DNA of 14,110 nucleotides from the NCBI GenBank assembly GCA_937928585.1, contig CALEZK010000541.1:1-14110 (forward strand), written 5' to 3'. This DNA comes from an uncultured bacterium. GTDB lineage: Bacteria > Hydrogenedentota > Hydrogenedentia > Hydrogenedentales > SLHB01. The notes beneath the pieces are model-generated. The model ran no database searches and was not told where the DNA came from. It saw only the letters and a list, made by a program, of their open reading frames with translations. The position numbers and the translations under genes are program-made. Of this stretch, positions 6,815 to 13,285 are shown piece by piece (position 1 is the stretch's first letter; each line of letters starts with the position of its first letter).

Positions 6815-7822
6815 ATGCGGTATGGACGATATCTCGAGATCGCCCTTGGCATTCTGTTCATCGTGTCCGCGGCGCTCAAAGCGCTCGACATCTATGCCTT
6901 CGCCGTCCAGGTGTCCGCGTACAACGTTGTCCGCGATCGCATGCTTGTCCAGGTAATCGCATACGCCATGATTGCGTTGGAGGCGGCGCTGGGCGCCGCG
7001 CTCCTGGGTGGATACCGCTTCAAAGGCCTTACCCACGCTGCAACCGGCGCGCTACTTGTCGTGTTCTCCGGGCTCATTGCCTACGCGTGGATTTTTCATG
7101 GTCTCGCCGACTGCGGCTGCTTCGGCGCCTACATCAAAATGGGGCCGGCATCATCCATCGCGAAAAATGTCGTGTTGCTGGTGGTGCTCGCAGCGGCGTG
7201 GTGGGGAACATCGCGCAATGCTTTGCACACTGCGCCCCCCGAAGGCGAAGCCGCGGAACTTCCTGCCGCGAAATCCACCTCGGGTCACATTATGGCTGCA
7301 ATCGGCCTCGCTGTTGTTGGCGGCGCGTACGCGTTGAGCGACGCCCAGCAGACGCGAAATGTCACACCACCCACAACGTCAACAACGGAATCGCAGCAGG
7401 AAGCCGTCCAAGGCCGCTTTGCGAACTATGTACCTGAATTGGACGGCAACCAGTTTCCGCTCGCAACCGGCGAGCACCTCGTCGCGATGTTGAGCGCAAG
7501 CTGCGAACATTGCATGGAAGCCGTCGCCGTCTTGAACGAACTCGTGGACTTTCCGGACGTTCCGCCCGTCTCGGCACTCGTAATGGGAAATGAAGAGGAA
7601 ATCAACGTGTTCAAAGCGACCACCGGCCCGATGTTCGCCGTGCAGGCCATCGACACGCTCGAGTTCATGGAACGTATCGGCTCGGCCCCGCCGCGCTTCT
7701 ACATCATCCGCGACGGCGCGGAAGTTCGGCATCTCGATCCACAAGACCCTGAATCAAAAGCCATCCGCGATATTACGTTCGACGAACTGCTTGCATTCGC
7801 TACGCAAGACACGACTCCCTAA
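6815..7822 (+). CDS. MauE/DoxX membrane domain fused to periplasmic thioredoxin-like domain
   Basis: A 335-residue protein in two parts. Residues 1-131 form a four-helix MauE/DoxX-type membrane domain, with spans near 6-23, 45-66, 74-96 and 115-131, and the family's cysteine motif DCGCFG at 99-104. A fifth span (158-174) leads through a Thr/Ser/Gln linker into a thioredoxin-like domain. There SASCEHCMEAVAVLN holds the CxxC pair Cys230 and Cys233, and SAPPRFYII (290-298) is the expected cis-proline segment. Positive charges (start, Lys70, Lys153) put the N-terminus inside, so both cysteine motifs fall on the outer face of the membrane. MauE proteins help disulfide formation in methylamine dehydrogenase; DoxX relatives are quinone-linked. 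I infer a self-contained thiol-disulfide relay analogous to VKOR-thioredoxin fusions. The start at 6815 follows AGGAG ten bases upstream. Its TAA overlaps the stop of the convergent gene. Confidence 0.92.
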   Translation: MRYGRYLEIALGILFIVSAALKALDIYAFAVQVSAYNVVRDRMLVQVIAYAMIALEAALGAALLGGYRFKGLTHAATGALLVVFSGLIAYAWIFHGLADCGCFGAYIKMGPASSIAKNVVLLVVLAAAWWGTSRNALHTAPPEGEAAELPAAKSTSGHIMAAIGLAVVGGAYALSDAQQTRNVTPPTTSTTESQQEAVQGRFANYVPELDGNQFPLATGEHLVAMLSASCEHCMEAVAVLNELVDFPDVPPVSALVMGNEEEINVFKATTGPMFAVQAIDTLEFMERIGSAPPRFYIIRDGAEVRHLDPQDPESKAIRDITFDELLAFATQDTTP

Positions 7823-9912
7823 CCCGCGCGTTGGTTTGAGCGTCGCCTCCAATACACTGCGATCATCGCCGCGGCGCATGTCACAATCCCCCAGGCCCCC
7901 AGTGCAGGCACCGATTTGCCGTCCAGGTTGGGGTTCACCGCGGCCGACATGAATGACTCAATCGTGCCGCCCACACTCTCGTTGTTCTGATACTCTTCCG
8001 CGTTCGTGACACCATCGCCATCCAGGTCGCCCGCACCCGAAAAAGGTTCGTCAGCCGTCTTCGTAATGACGAACGGCGTATACACGCCCGATAACGTAAA
8101 TTGCAGCGCCCAGAAATCTGCCATGTCCTGAGACGTGATCATCAGCGCCGCGAGCGCATGGTGGAACGGCTGCAACTGCGCGTCATAGTTCGTTTCCGCT
8201 TGCAGCGAAGCTATGGCGTCAGCATAAGCCGAGTGCACAAGGTTCGAGTACGGGTGCGTCTGCACGCTCAACACATACGCGACCAATCCAACCTGATACA
8301 GATCGGGGAGCCCGTCTGCGTCGAGATCCGCGGTTTGATAGTCCTGGCTGATGCTGTCGTACAGCACTTCCATCTCCGCTTCGAACAACGCCAGGTAGTG
8401 CACCTGGATCGTTCCCGGCATGAACTTCACGACGTAAGATTCGCCCGTATCAATCCCATCGCCTTCAAATAATCGATCCGGCGCATTCACCGTAGTCACG
8501 AAATCGCTCGACATCGTGCGTCCCGCCAACAGAACATGGCCCACGCTGTCCACCGCGACGTGCCCTTCAGGCTCGCGTCCCGTCCCGCCAAGATAAGAGC
8601 AATATTTCAGGCTGCCCAACGTCGAATCGAACTGCGCCACAAATGCGTCCCGTGTTCCGCCCCCATAATTCGATTGCAGCGCAAGCGACGTAATCGGCAA
8701 GTTTGTCGTGCCGGTTTCGCCCGCAATCCAGATATTGCCGCCCGCATCGCGATCAAGGCTTAGCGCAATCATCGAACCGTTTCCCGCGCTTCCGCCAAGC
8801 AACGTTGACGCAACAATATCGTCTCCGCTTGCCGTCAACTGCGTCACCACCGCCGCACTGCTCGTCAACGTCGTCTGGTACGCGCCAGGTGTCGTCGGAT
8901 AATCCGCGCTCTGCGTGTTTCCCGTCACGTATGCTTCGCCGCTCGGGTCGACCACCATGTCCCACGCCCAGTCCGTACCCGATCCGCCGATAAACGTCGA
9001 ATAAACAAGCGCGCTGCCCGCCGCATTCAGTTTCAACGCAAAAATGTCGCGCGCGCCGTTAAACGTCTCGTCATACGCACCCGCGGTCGCTGGAAAATCC
9101 CCGGAGTAGGTAAATCCGGTCAAATACACCTCGCCCGCGGCGTTCGCATGCAAAGACATACCCTGGTCGCGGTCCGAGCCGCCGATATACGTCGCATACA
9201 CCAGGCTTGAACCGTCCGCCGACAACTTGGCCACGAACACATCCCGCGATGCGTTCCCCGCACCCAGCGGTCCATTGTGCGTCTCATCGTAAGCGCCGGG
9301 CGTCGCCGGAAAGTCGTCGGATTCCGTTAGTCCCGTGATATAGACGTTCCCGCTCGCATCAAGCCCAAGGCGCGTCTTTTCCCAGGCCTCTTCATTGCCG
9401 CTCCCGCCAAGAAAAGTGGACCACACAAGGCTGCTGCCGTTCGCGCTCAGCTTCAAAAGATAAATGTCTTTTCCGCCGTTGTGCGTGCGATCATACGCAC
9501 CCGGTGTCGTCGGAAAATTCGGCGATGCCGTCAACCCAAGGATGATCACTTCACCGGCGGCATTCACGTAGATCGCGTCCGGCTCTTCGTCATCGGGACC
9601 ACCGATGAATGTTGAATACTCAATCTGACCCGTCACGCCGTCAATCTTCGTCACCCAGGTGTCGCCGCCATACTCCAACGCAGTGCCGCCGTTGTAACTC
9701 CGATCGTATGCGCCAAGCGTCGTCGGAAAATCCGAAGAACGCGTCGTGCCACAGACATAAATGTCGCCGTTGACGTCAGCAACCAGATCCTGATTGATGT
9801 CCTCCGAAATTCCACCCAGGAACGTGCTCCACACCAGCGAATTCGGATTGTCCGCGCGCGCCACAAAAGTGGTTGCGGCCATCGCGATCAGAGCCCATAC
9901 CAAAGGACGCAT
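7819..9912 (-). CDS. Secreted SBBP beta-propeller protein with EF-hand-like loops and IPTL-CTERM-like sorting tail
   Basis: A 697-residue surface or matrix protein. Residues 1-20 are a signal peptide ending in ARA before Asp21. Residues 26-501 contain seven tandem SBBP repeats, enough for one complete seven-bladed propeller. A typical repeat reads LVWSTFLGGSG, then DASGNVYITG, then DFPATPGAYD. Two calcium-loop-like segments follow: DLDADGLPD (~529-537) and DLDGDGVTNAEE (629-640), the latter common before C-terminal sorting signals. The last 30 residues have the IPTL-CTERM layout: VPALGAWG, a hydrophobic span (IVTCAAAMIAVYW) and a terminal RRR cluster. That predicts processing by an exosortase-type enzyme, which is not in the window. 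The ligand is unknown. The start at 9912 follows a G-rich stretch (GGGGGTGTGGT). It is transcribed alone from the promoter at 9990-10018. There is no room for a terminator before the convergent gene. Confidence 0.95.
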   Translation of the reverse strand: MRPLVWALIAMAATTFVARADNPNSLVWSTFLGGISEDINQDLVADVNGDIYVCGTTRSSDFPTTLGAYDRSYNGGTALEYGGDTWVTKIDGVTGQIEYSTFIGGPDDEEPDAIYVNAAGEVIILGLTASPNFPTTPGAYDRTHNGGKDIYLLKLSANGSSLVWSTFLGGSGNEEAWEKTRLGLDASGNVYITGLTESDDFPATPGAYDETHNGPLGAGNASRDVFVAKLSADGSSLVYATYIGGSDRDQGMSLHANAAGEVYLTGFTYSGDFPATAGAYDETFNGARDIFALKLNAAGSALVYSTFIGGSGTDWAWDMVVDPSGEAYVTGNTQSADYPTTPGAYQTTLTSSAAVVTQLTASGDDIVASTLLGGSAGNGSMIALSLDRDAGGNIWIAGETGTTNLPITSLALQSNYGGGTRDAFVAQFDSTLGSLKYCSYLGGTGREPEGHVAVDSVGHVLLAGRTMSSDFVTTVNAPDRLFEGDGIDTGESYVVKFMPGTIQVHYLALFEAEMEVLYDSISQDYQTADLDADGLPDLYQVGLVAYVLSVQTHPYSNLVHSAYADAIASLQAETNYDAQLQPFHHALAALMITSQDMADFWALQFTLSGVYTPFVITKTADEPFSGAGDLDGDGVTNAEEYQNNESVGGTIESFMSAAVNPNLDGKSVPALGAWGIVTCAAAMIAVYWRRRSNQRAG
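8410..9837 (-). repeat. Seven tandem SBBP repeats inside the propeller gene
   Basis: The encoded repeats start at residues 26, 97, 162, 237, 302, 366 and 435, and are 64-75 residues long. Each opens with (L/I)xxST(F/L/Y)(L/I)GG and carries G(N/E/D)xxxxG and, in the first five, a DFPTTPGAYD-like segment. Repeats 6 and 7 have lost most of the last motif. Repeats 1, 3 and 7 carry insertions after the NGG turn (for example NGPLGAGNASRD in repeat 3). The similarity is at protein level; the DNA copies have diverged. Confidence 0.9.
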
Positions 9913-9989
9913 ACCACACCCCCGTCAAAATTGAAGTACCCGGAAAACCTCGGCCGCACCGGCCAAAGTACAACCACACACTGAGCAAA

Positions 9990-10018
9990 ACTGTAGAAGC
10001 ATCCGGGAAATTAGTCAA
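9990..10018 (-). promoter_or_regulatory. Probable sigma-70-type promoter of the SBBP propeller gene
   Basis: On the minus strand there is TTGACT (10018-10013), a 17-base spacer, and TACAGT (9995-9990). The -35 matches five of six consensus bases and the -10 four of six, with ideal spacing. Transcription would start near 9983, giving a leader of about 70 bases before the ATG at 9912. It lies just downstream of the HDOD terminator, as expected for an independent unit. Confidence 0.6.
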
Positions 10019-10060
10019 CGGCGCGCGACCATTATTCGCACTTTCAGGATCGCGCCGCGC

Positions 10061-10120
10061 AAAAAAAGAAGTCCCGCTGAATGCCGCGACGGAGTGGATT
10101 ACCCACAGCATTCAGCGGGA
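10061..10120 (-). terminator. Rho-independent terminator of the HDOD gene
   Basis: A perfect 13-bp inverted repeat (10072-10084 with 10108-10120, arm TCCCGCTGAATGC) surrounds a 23-base loop. On the minus strand it is followed at once by CTTCTTTTTTT (complement of 10061-10071). It lies 25 bases after the HDOD stop codon. The loop is long for a terminator, but the U-rich tail and position support the call. Confidence 0.8.
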
Positions 10121-10145
10121 AACTTCCCCCGCGATTAAGACCCCG

Positions 10146-11021
10146 CTAACACGCCCCGCCAGCCGCCATGGCCCCAATCAAACCACGCTGCCGATCGAGC
10201 TTTGATTCGACCTGCGCCACGAACTCGTCAGAGAGTTCCAGCGCTTCGGCGCTCATGGGTTCGATTTCACAGGGGGCGTTCGCGTTCATCGAGCGGATTC
10301 CTGCGCGGTTGCACAAACAATCCGCCACATGCGCCGCGTGGGTCAGCATGTGGGGATTGTGTATGGCGCTTGGCGAATGGTGCATCTCAATGCTCTGCAC
10401 AATCGCCGGAGGCAGACCCCAGCGCCCTGCGAGCCATGCGCCGATGTCGCAGTGGGTGTATCCGTCGAGCATTTCCCGTTCCGCGTCGACGTGGGAATAC
10501 CCATCATCTTCAATGAGCCGTGCAATTGCGATTGCCGACTCCGGAAACTGCTGAACAATCACCGCCTTGCCAATGTCGTGCAGGAGTCCTGCCACGTGCG
10601 CCCCCGCGATCTGCGGTTTGCTATTATGCAAACGCGTTTCAAGGCAACTCGCCACAACAGAACACGCCAGACTGTGCCGCCATAACATATGCAGCGCCCG
10701 CGCAGTCGTATGGTCGCGTCCAAACATGTTGATGACCGAAATGGCGAGCGCAAGCCGCTCCACTTCGTCAAACCCAAGGATGACGACCGCGTCGGATATC
10801 GTGCGGATCTGCCGGTGGAACCCATAGTAGCTGGAGTTCACTGTGCCAAGTATTTTGAGGGTTAGCGCCTGGTCGGAAGCGACAACTTCCGCGAGGTCCA
10901 ACGCCGTCGCCGATTCGTCTTGCACGATGGACAGGATTCGGACGAGCGTTGAAGGAAGTGTTGCGACGTCGTCAAGCGCCCAAACGCGCTCGCGAACGCC
11001 TAGATCGGTGAGTTGTGCCAT
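10146..11021 (-). CDS. HDOD-domain signalling protein
   Basis: A 291-residue cytoplasmic protein consisting essentially of one HDOD domain. The opening is typical (LPSTLVRILSIVQDESATALDLAEVVASDQALTLKIL read across residues 22-58, then VNSSYYGF and ISDAVVILGFDEVERLAL). HDOD proteins are usually regulatory scaffolds in motility, biofilm or cell-cycle signalling; most have lost the metal site of true HD phosphohydrolases. Here several ligand-like residues remain: His116 in WRHS, His148-Asp149 in LLHDIGK, His190 in YTHCDIGAWL, His214-His215 in EMHHSP and Asp234 in HVAD. Activity is therefore not excluded. The start at 11021 follows GGGGAGG, about ten bases away. It is a single-gene unit with its own promoter (11097-11125) and terminator. 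The final ~40 residues are a variable tail ending in MAAGGAC. Confidence 0.94.
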   Translation of the reverse strand: MAQLTDLGVRERVWALDDVATLPSTLVRILSIVQDESATALDLAEVVASDQALTLKILGTVNSSYYGFHRQIRTISDAVVILGFDEVERLALAISVINMFGRDHTTARALHMLWRHSLACSVVASCLETRLHNSKPQIAGAHVAGLLHDIGKAVIVQQFPESAIAIARLIEDDGYSHVDAEREMLDGYTHCDIGAWLAGRWGLPPAIVQSIEMHHSPSAIHNPHMLTHAAHVADCLCNRAGIRSMNANAPCEIEPMSAEALELSDEFVAQVESKLDRQRGLIGAMAAGGAC

Positions 11022-11027
11022 TTGAAC

Positions 11028-11048
11028 CTGTCCTCCCCGCGGGAACAG
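11028..11048 (-). promoter_or_regulatory. Possible hairpin masking the HDOD ribosome site
   Basis: In the minus-strand leader, CTGTTCCC can pair with GGGAGGACAG (about eight pairs, including one G-U and one bulged A) around a four-base GCGG loop. The 3' arm contains the GGGGAGG Shine-Dalgarno sequence of the HDOD gene, whose ATG starts seven bases after the hairpin. It could dampen translation, but I cannot compute its stability. Confidence 0.35.
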
Positions 11049-11096
11049 AAACTAGATTCCACCAGCACCATAGCGAATCTCGTCAACCGCACTATA

Positions 11097-11125
11097 ATTG
11101 TAGATCGAATACAGCTTCTCGTCAA
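11097..11125 (-). promoter_or_regulatory. Strong sigma-70-type promoter of the HDOD gene
   Basis: On the minus strand there is TTGACG (11125-11120), a 17-base spacer, and TACAAT (11102-11097). Each hexamer matches the consensus at five of six positions with ideal spacing. Transcription would begin near 11090, about 70 bases before the ATG at 11021. This is the best promoter in the window. The rest of the 253-base gap (11022-11274) shows no coding potential. Confidence 0.7.
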
Positions 11126-11274
11126 TGGCGCAACGCGTCTCTCAACATGCAAACGCGCTAACCCTCCACTGACCGCCAAGATACAACCCTTGCAGATTTC
11201 GTGGTTATTTCAAGCGTTTTCGTCGAAATCCCGTCGCCCCGCGCAACCTCACAAAAAGGCCCCTCGGATTCCAC

Positions 11275-12105
11275 CTACACCTTGAAAACGCGCACCGCAT
11301 TTTCCCGCAAGAATAGTGCTTCAATTGCCTCCGGCAAACCAAGGTTTCGTGCGTCTTCCGCGCATTTGTCGACCCGCAACTGCGGAAAATTGCTTCCGAA
11401 TAGCACCTTTGTCTTGCCGTACGTTTGCATGTACTGCTGCAACTGAAATGGATAGTAGCGCGGCAACCATGCCGAAGTGTCGATATACACGTTCTCGTGT
11501 TTCCAGGCGAGTCCGATCATCTCCTCCGTCCACGGATAACCGATGTGCCCGGCCACAATCGTCAACTCCGGAAAGGTAAGCGCAACTTCGTCCAGATACG
11601 GGACCGGCCGTCCCACCTCCGATGGCATCAGTGGGCCCGTATGCCCTACTTGCGTACAAAACGGAACTCCCAATTCGATGCACTTCACATAAAGCGGATA
11701 ATACAGCTTGTCGTTAGGCGGGCGATTCCACAGCCACGGCACCACGCGCAATGCCTTAAAGCCAAGCTCCACCACGGCGCGTTCCAACTCCCGAACAGCC
11801 TCGACCGGCTTCCCGAGATCGACAGTCGCAACTCCCACGAATCGATCCGGGTACTCCCGCACAATCCCCGCGATGTCATCGTTCGTATAAATCCACCTAC
11901 CCGGCCTGCACCACGCACAGAGCATTAGCTTTTCCACATTGCCGCGATCCATCATCGCGACGATATCCGCGGTCGACATGCCCGTCTTCAAGAGGTCTTT
12001 GCTGCCTGATTGTTCGAAAAGGCGCGCAATCTCCGGAATACGCTCAAACCGATCCGCCCAAACCGGCTGCGCCCATACGTCAATCACGCTCGTTTTGTTC
12101 GCCAT
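11275..12105 (-). CDS. Amidohydrolase-2 family TIM-barrel protein with altered metal site
   Basis: A 276-residue protein of the amidohydrolase-2 (ACMSD-like) fold. The family normally hydrolyses or decarboxylates small acids using a metal bound by an HxH motif after strand 1, two later histidines and an aspartate. The later histidines are here: QVGHTGP (His155) and VAGHIGYPW (His187), with VYIDTSAW following as expected. The first motif reads IDVWAQP, so HxH is replaced by Trp11-Ala-Gln13. The final motif reads LFGSNFP, with Asn239 in place of the catalytic Asp. Some relatives are known to lack HxH, but loss of the Asp as well makes ordinary chemistry doubtful. The frame opens at 12186, but the ATG at 12105 has a G-rich ribosome site (GGGGGGGA) and removes 27 residues unlike the family. 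It is transcribed alone; the substrate is unknown. Confidence 0.9.
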   Translation of the reverse strand: MANKTSVIDVWAQPVWADRFERIPEIARLFEQSGSKDLLKTGMSTADIVAMMDRGNVEKLMLCAWCRPGRWIYTNDDIAGIVREYPDRFVGVATVDLGKPVEAVRELERAVVELGFKALRVVPWLWNRPPNDKLYYPLYVKCIELGVPFCTQVGHTGPLMPSEVGRPVPYLDEVALTFPELTIVAGHIGYPWTEEMIGLAWKHENVYIDTSAWLPRYYPFQLQQYMQTYGKTKVLFGSNFPQLRVDKCAEDARNLGLPEAIEALFLRENAVRVFKV

Positions 12106-12197
12106 GTCGAATCCCCCCCTGACCGACAGTCTCGCATAGGTCGCAAAAGGAGGGAAAGGCACGCCAAACCTTCCGGCGACTAGCAAAACGATTTTTA

Positions 12198-12226
12198 TTG
12201 ATCAAAAGCGGTTAATTGTGTAAACT
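12198..12226 (+). promoter_or_regulatory. Probable promoter of the prepilin-like gene
   Basis: TTGATC (12198-12203), a 17-base spacer, and TAAACT (12221-12226) sit in an AT-rich patch that stands out from the GC-rich surroundings. Each hexamer matches four of six consensus bases. The leader would be about 80 bases. The -35 is part of the palindrome TTGATCAA, so the same site could also be read on the opposite strand towards the amidohydrolase gene. Confidence 0.5.
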
Positions 12227-12313
12227 ACCCTTTGATTGGCATGCAGAACAATAGAGCGGTTCGGTATGCGCGCGACGGGGTTTGTGGTCTAACTTCTATC
12301 TTGCGAGGTGGTT

Positions 12314-13207
12314 ATGTCTAAGCGTTCCGGATTTACTTTGATCGAACTTCTGGTAGTTATAGCAATCATTGGTATTCTCGCCGCCATCCTTTTGCCGGCT
12401 CTTGCCCGAGCACGCGAAGCCGCCCGTCGCGCAAGCTGTCAAAACAACCTCAAGCAAATCGGCTTGGTTATGTTCATGTATGCCAGCGAAGCGAAGGATA
12501 AGTTTCCCCCCCGCCAAACGTATAGATGCAACGGCACGCTCAGCCCCGAAATGATCTTCAGCGGCGATGCGGTAATTCCCGAATACCTCACCGACTATAA
12601 CGTCGTGTGGTGCCCCTCATGGACCGCGCAGGCCGATCCGCTGGCCCGCTATGACGTCGAAAAGGGCAACAAGAACGGAATCATCGAACCCTGCGAGATT
12701 TCGAAAGAACCCTACGACTACACCGGATGGCTCATCTTGCAAGACATCAATATCCTTGGCCCGCTCGTAGGTACGTCGGGCACCGGCCCCGGTGGGCGCT
12801 TTGAAGAAGCCGAATACCTCAACACCCCCTGGGGCGAACTCGCGATGGAAAACGTCGCAACGTTTGGCGCGGCAAGCGACAAAGACTTTGAAGTATCCGC
12901 CACGTACGCGGGCACACAGGTCGGCGGCGGCGACGTGATTCGCCGGCTCAAGATTGGTGTCGAGCGTTTCATGATCACGGACATCAATGATCCAACCCGT
13001 TCAACCACCGCGGCAAGCTCGGTTCCAGTAGTCTGGGATCATATTTCGACAGCAGCGAAAGATTTCGCGCATGTTCCCGGCGGGGCAAACATTCTGTACA
13101 TGGATGGCCACGTCGAGTTCGTAAAATATCCTGGCGCGAAATTCCCCATGACCACCGACAGCGCAAGAACATTCGGACGCTTCAACCGTCCCTTCGACGG
13201 ATTCTAA
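12314..13207 (+). CDS. Prepilin-like protein with N-methylation motif and H-x-DG C-terminal motif
   Basis: A 297-residue type IV pilin-like or pseudopilin-like protein. The leader MSKRSG is followed by FTLIELLVVIAIIGILAA, so prepilin peptidase would cut between Gly6 and Phe7, with Glu11 as the conserved mature Glu5. The next helix (ALARAREAARRASCQNNLKQIG) is the usual pilin stalk with the NLKQIG signature. The globular part ends with HVPGGANILYMDGHVEF (from His253, Asp264-Gly265), the H-x-DG prepilin-associated motif found in very large families in Planctomycetota, Lentisphaerota and related phyla. Such genomes often carry many stand-alone copies whose function is unknown. The start is the ATG at 12314, with AGGTGG just upstream; an in-frame GTG at 12308 would add two residues. 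It is a single gene with its own promoter and terminator. There are no pilus assembly genes nearby. Confidence 0.93.
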   Translation: MSKRSGFTLIELLVVIAIIGILAAILLPALARAREAARRASCQNNLKQIGLVMFMYASEAKDKFPPRQTYRCNGTLSPEMIFSGDAVIPEYLTDYNVVWCPSWTAQADPLARYDVEKGNKNGIIEPCEISKEPYDYTGWLILQDINILGPLVGTSGTGPGGRFEEAEYLNTPWGELAMENVATFGAASDKDFEVSATYAGTQVGGGDVIRRLKIGVERFMITDINDPTRSTTAASSVPVVWDHISTAAKDFAHVPGGANILYMDGHVEFVKYPGAKFPMTTDSARTFGRFNRPFDGF

Positions 13208-13223
13208 AGGAAACAGAAAACAA

Positions 13224-13266
13224 AGCGGCGCGCGTTACCGATTTGGTAACGCGCGCCGCTGTTTTT
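13224..13266 (+). terminator. Strong terminator, probably bidirectional, between prepilin and ispH
   Basis: A perfect 16-bp GC-rich stem (13224-13239 with 13245-13260) with a five-base loop GATTT is followed by GTTTTT. It starts 16 bases after the prepilin stop. On the minus strand the hairpin is followed by TTGTTTTCTGTTT, so it can also end the convergent ispH transcript, whose stop is only 20 bases away. Confidence 0.93.
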
Positions 13267-13285
13267 CCAAACTGGAATCGAAAAT

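Noticed and set aside
8410..9837. Direct-repeat array or CRISPR-like structure
   Set aside because: The periodicity comes from protein-level SBBP repeats of 64-75 residues. There are no short identical repeats with spacers.
11236..11274. Terminator after the amidohydrolase gene (GGCC followed by TTTTT on the minus strand)
   Set aside because: The T run is preceded only by a G/C-rich stretch that I cannot fold into a stem of useful length.
12236..12262. Possible sigma-54 promoter (TTGGCATG) before the prepilin gene
   Set aside because: The -24 half looks promising, but there is no GC at the correct -12 distance (TGGCAT is followed by ACAAT instead of TTGCA).
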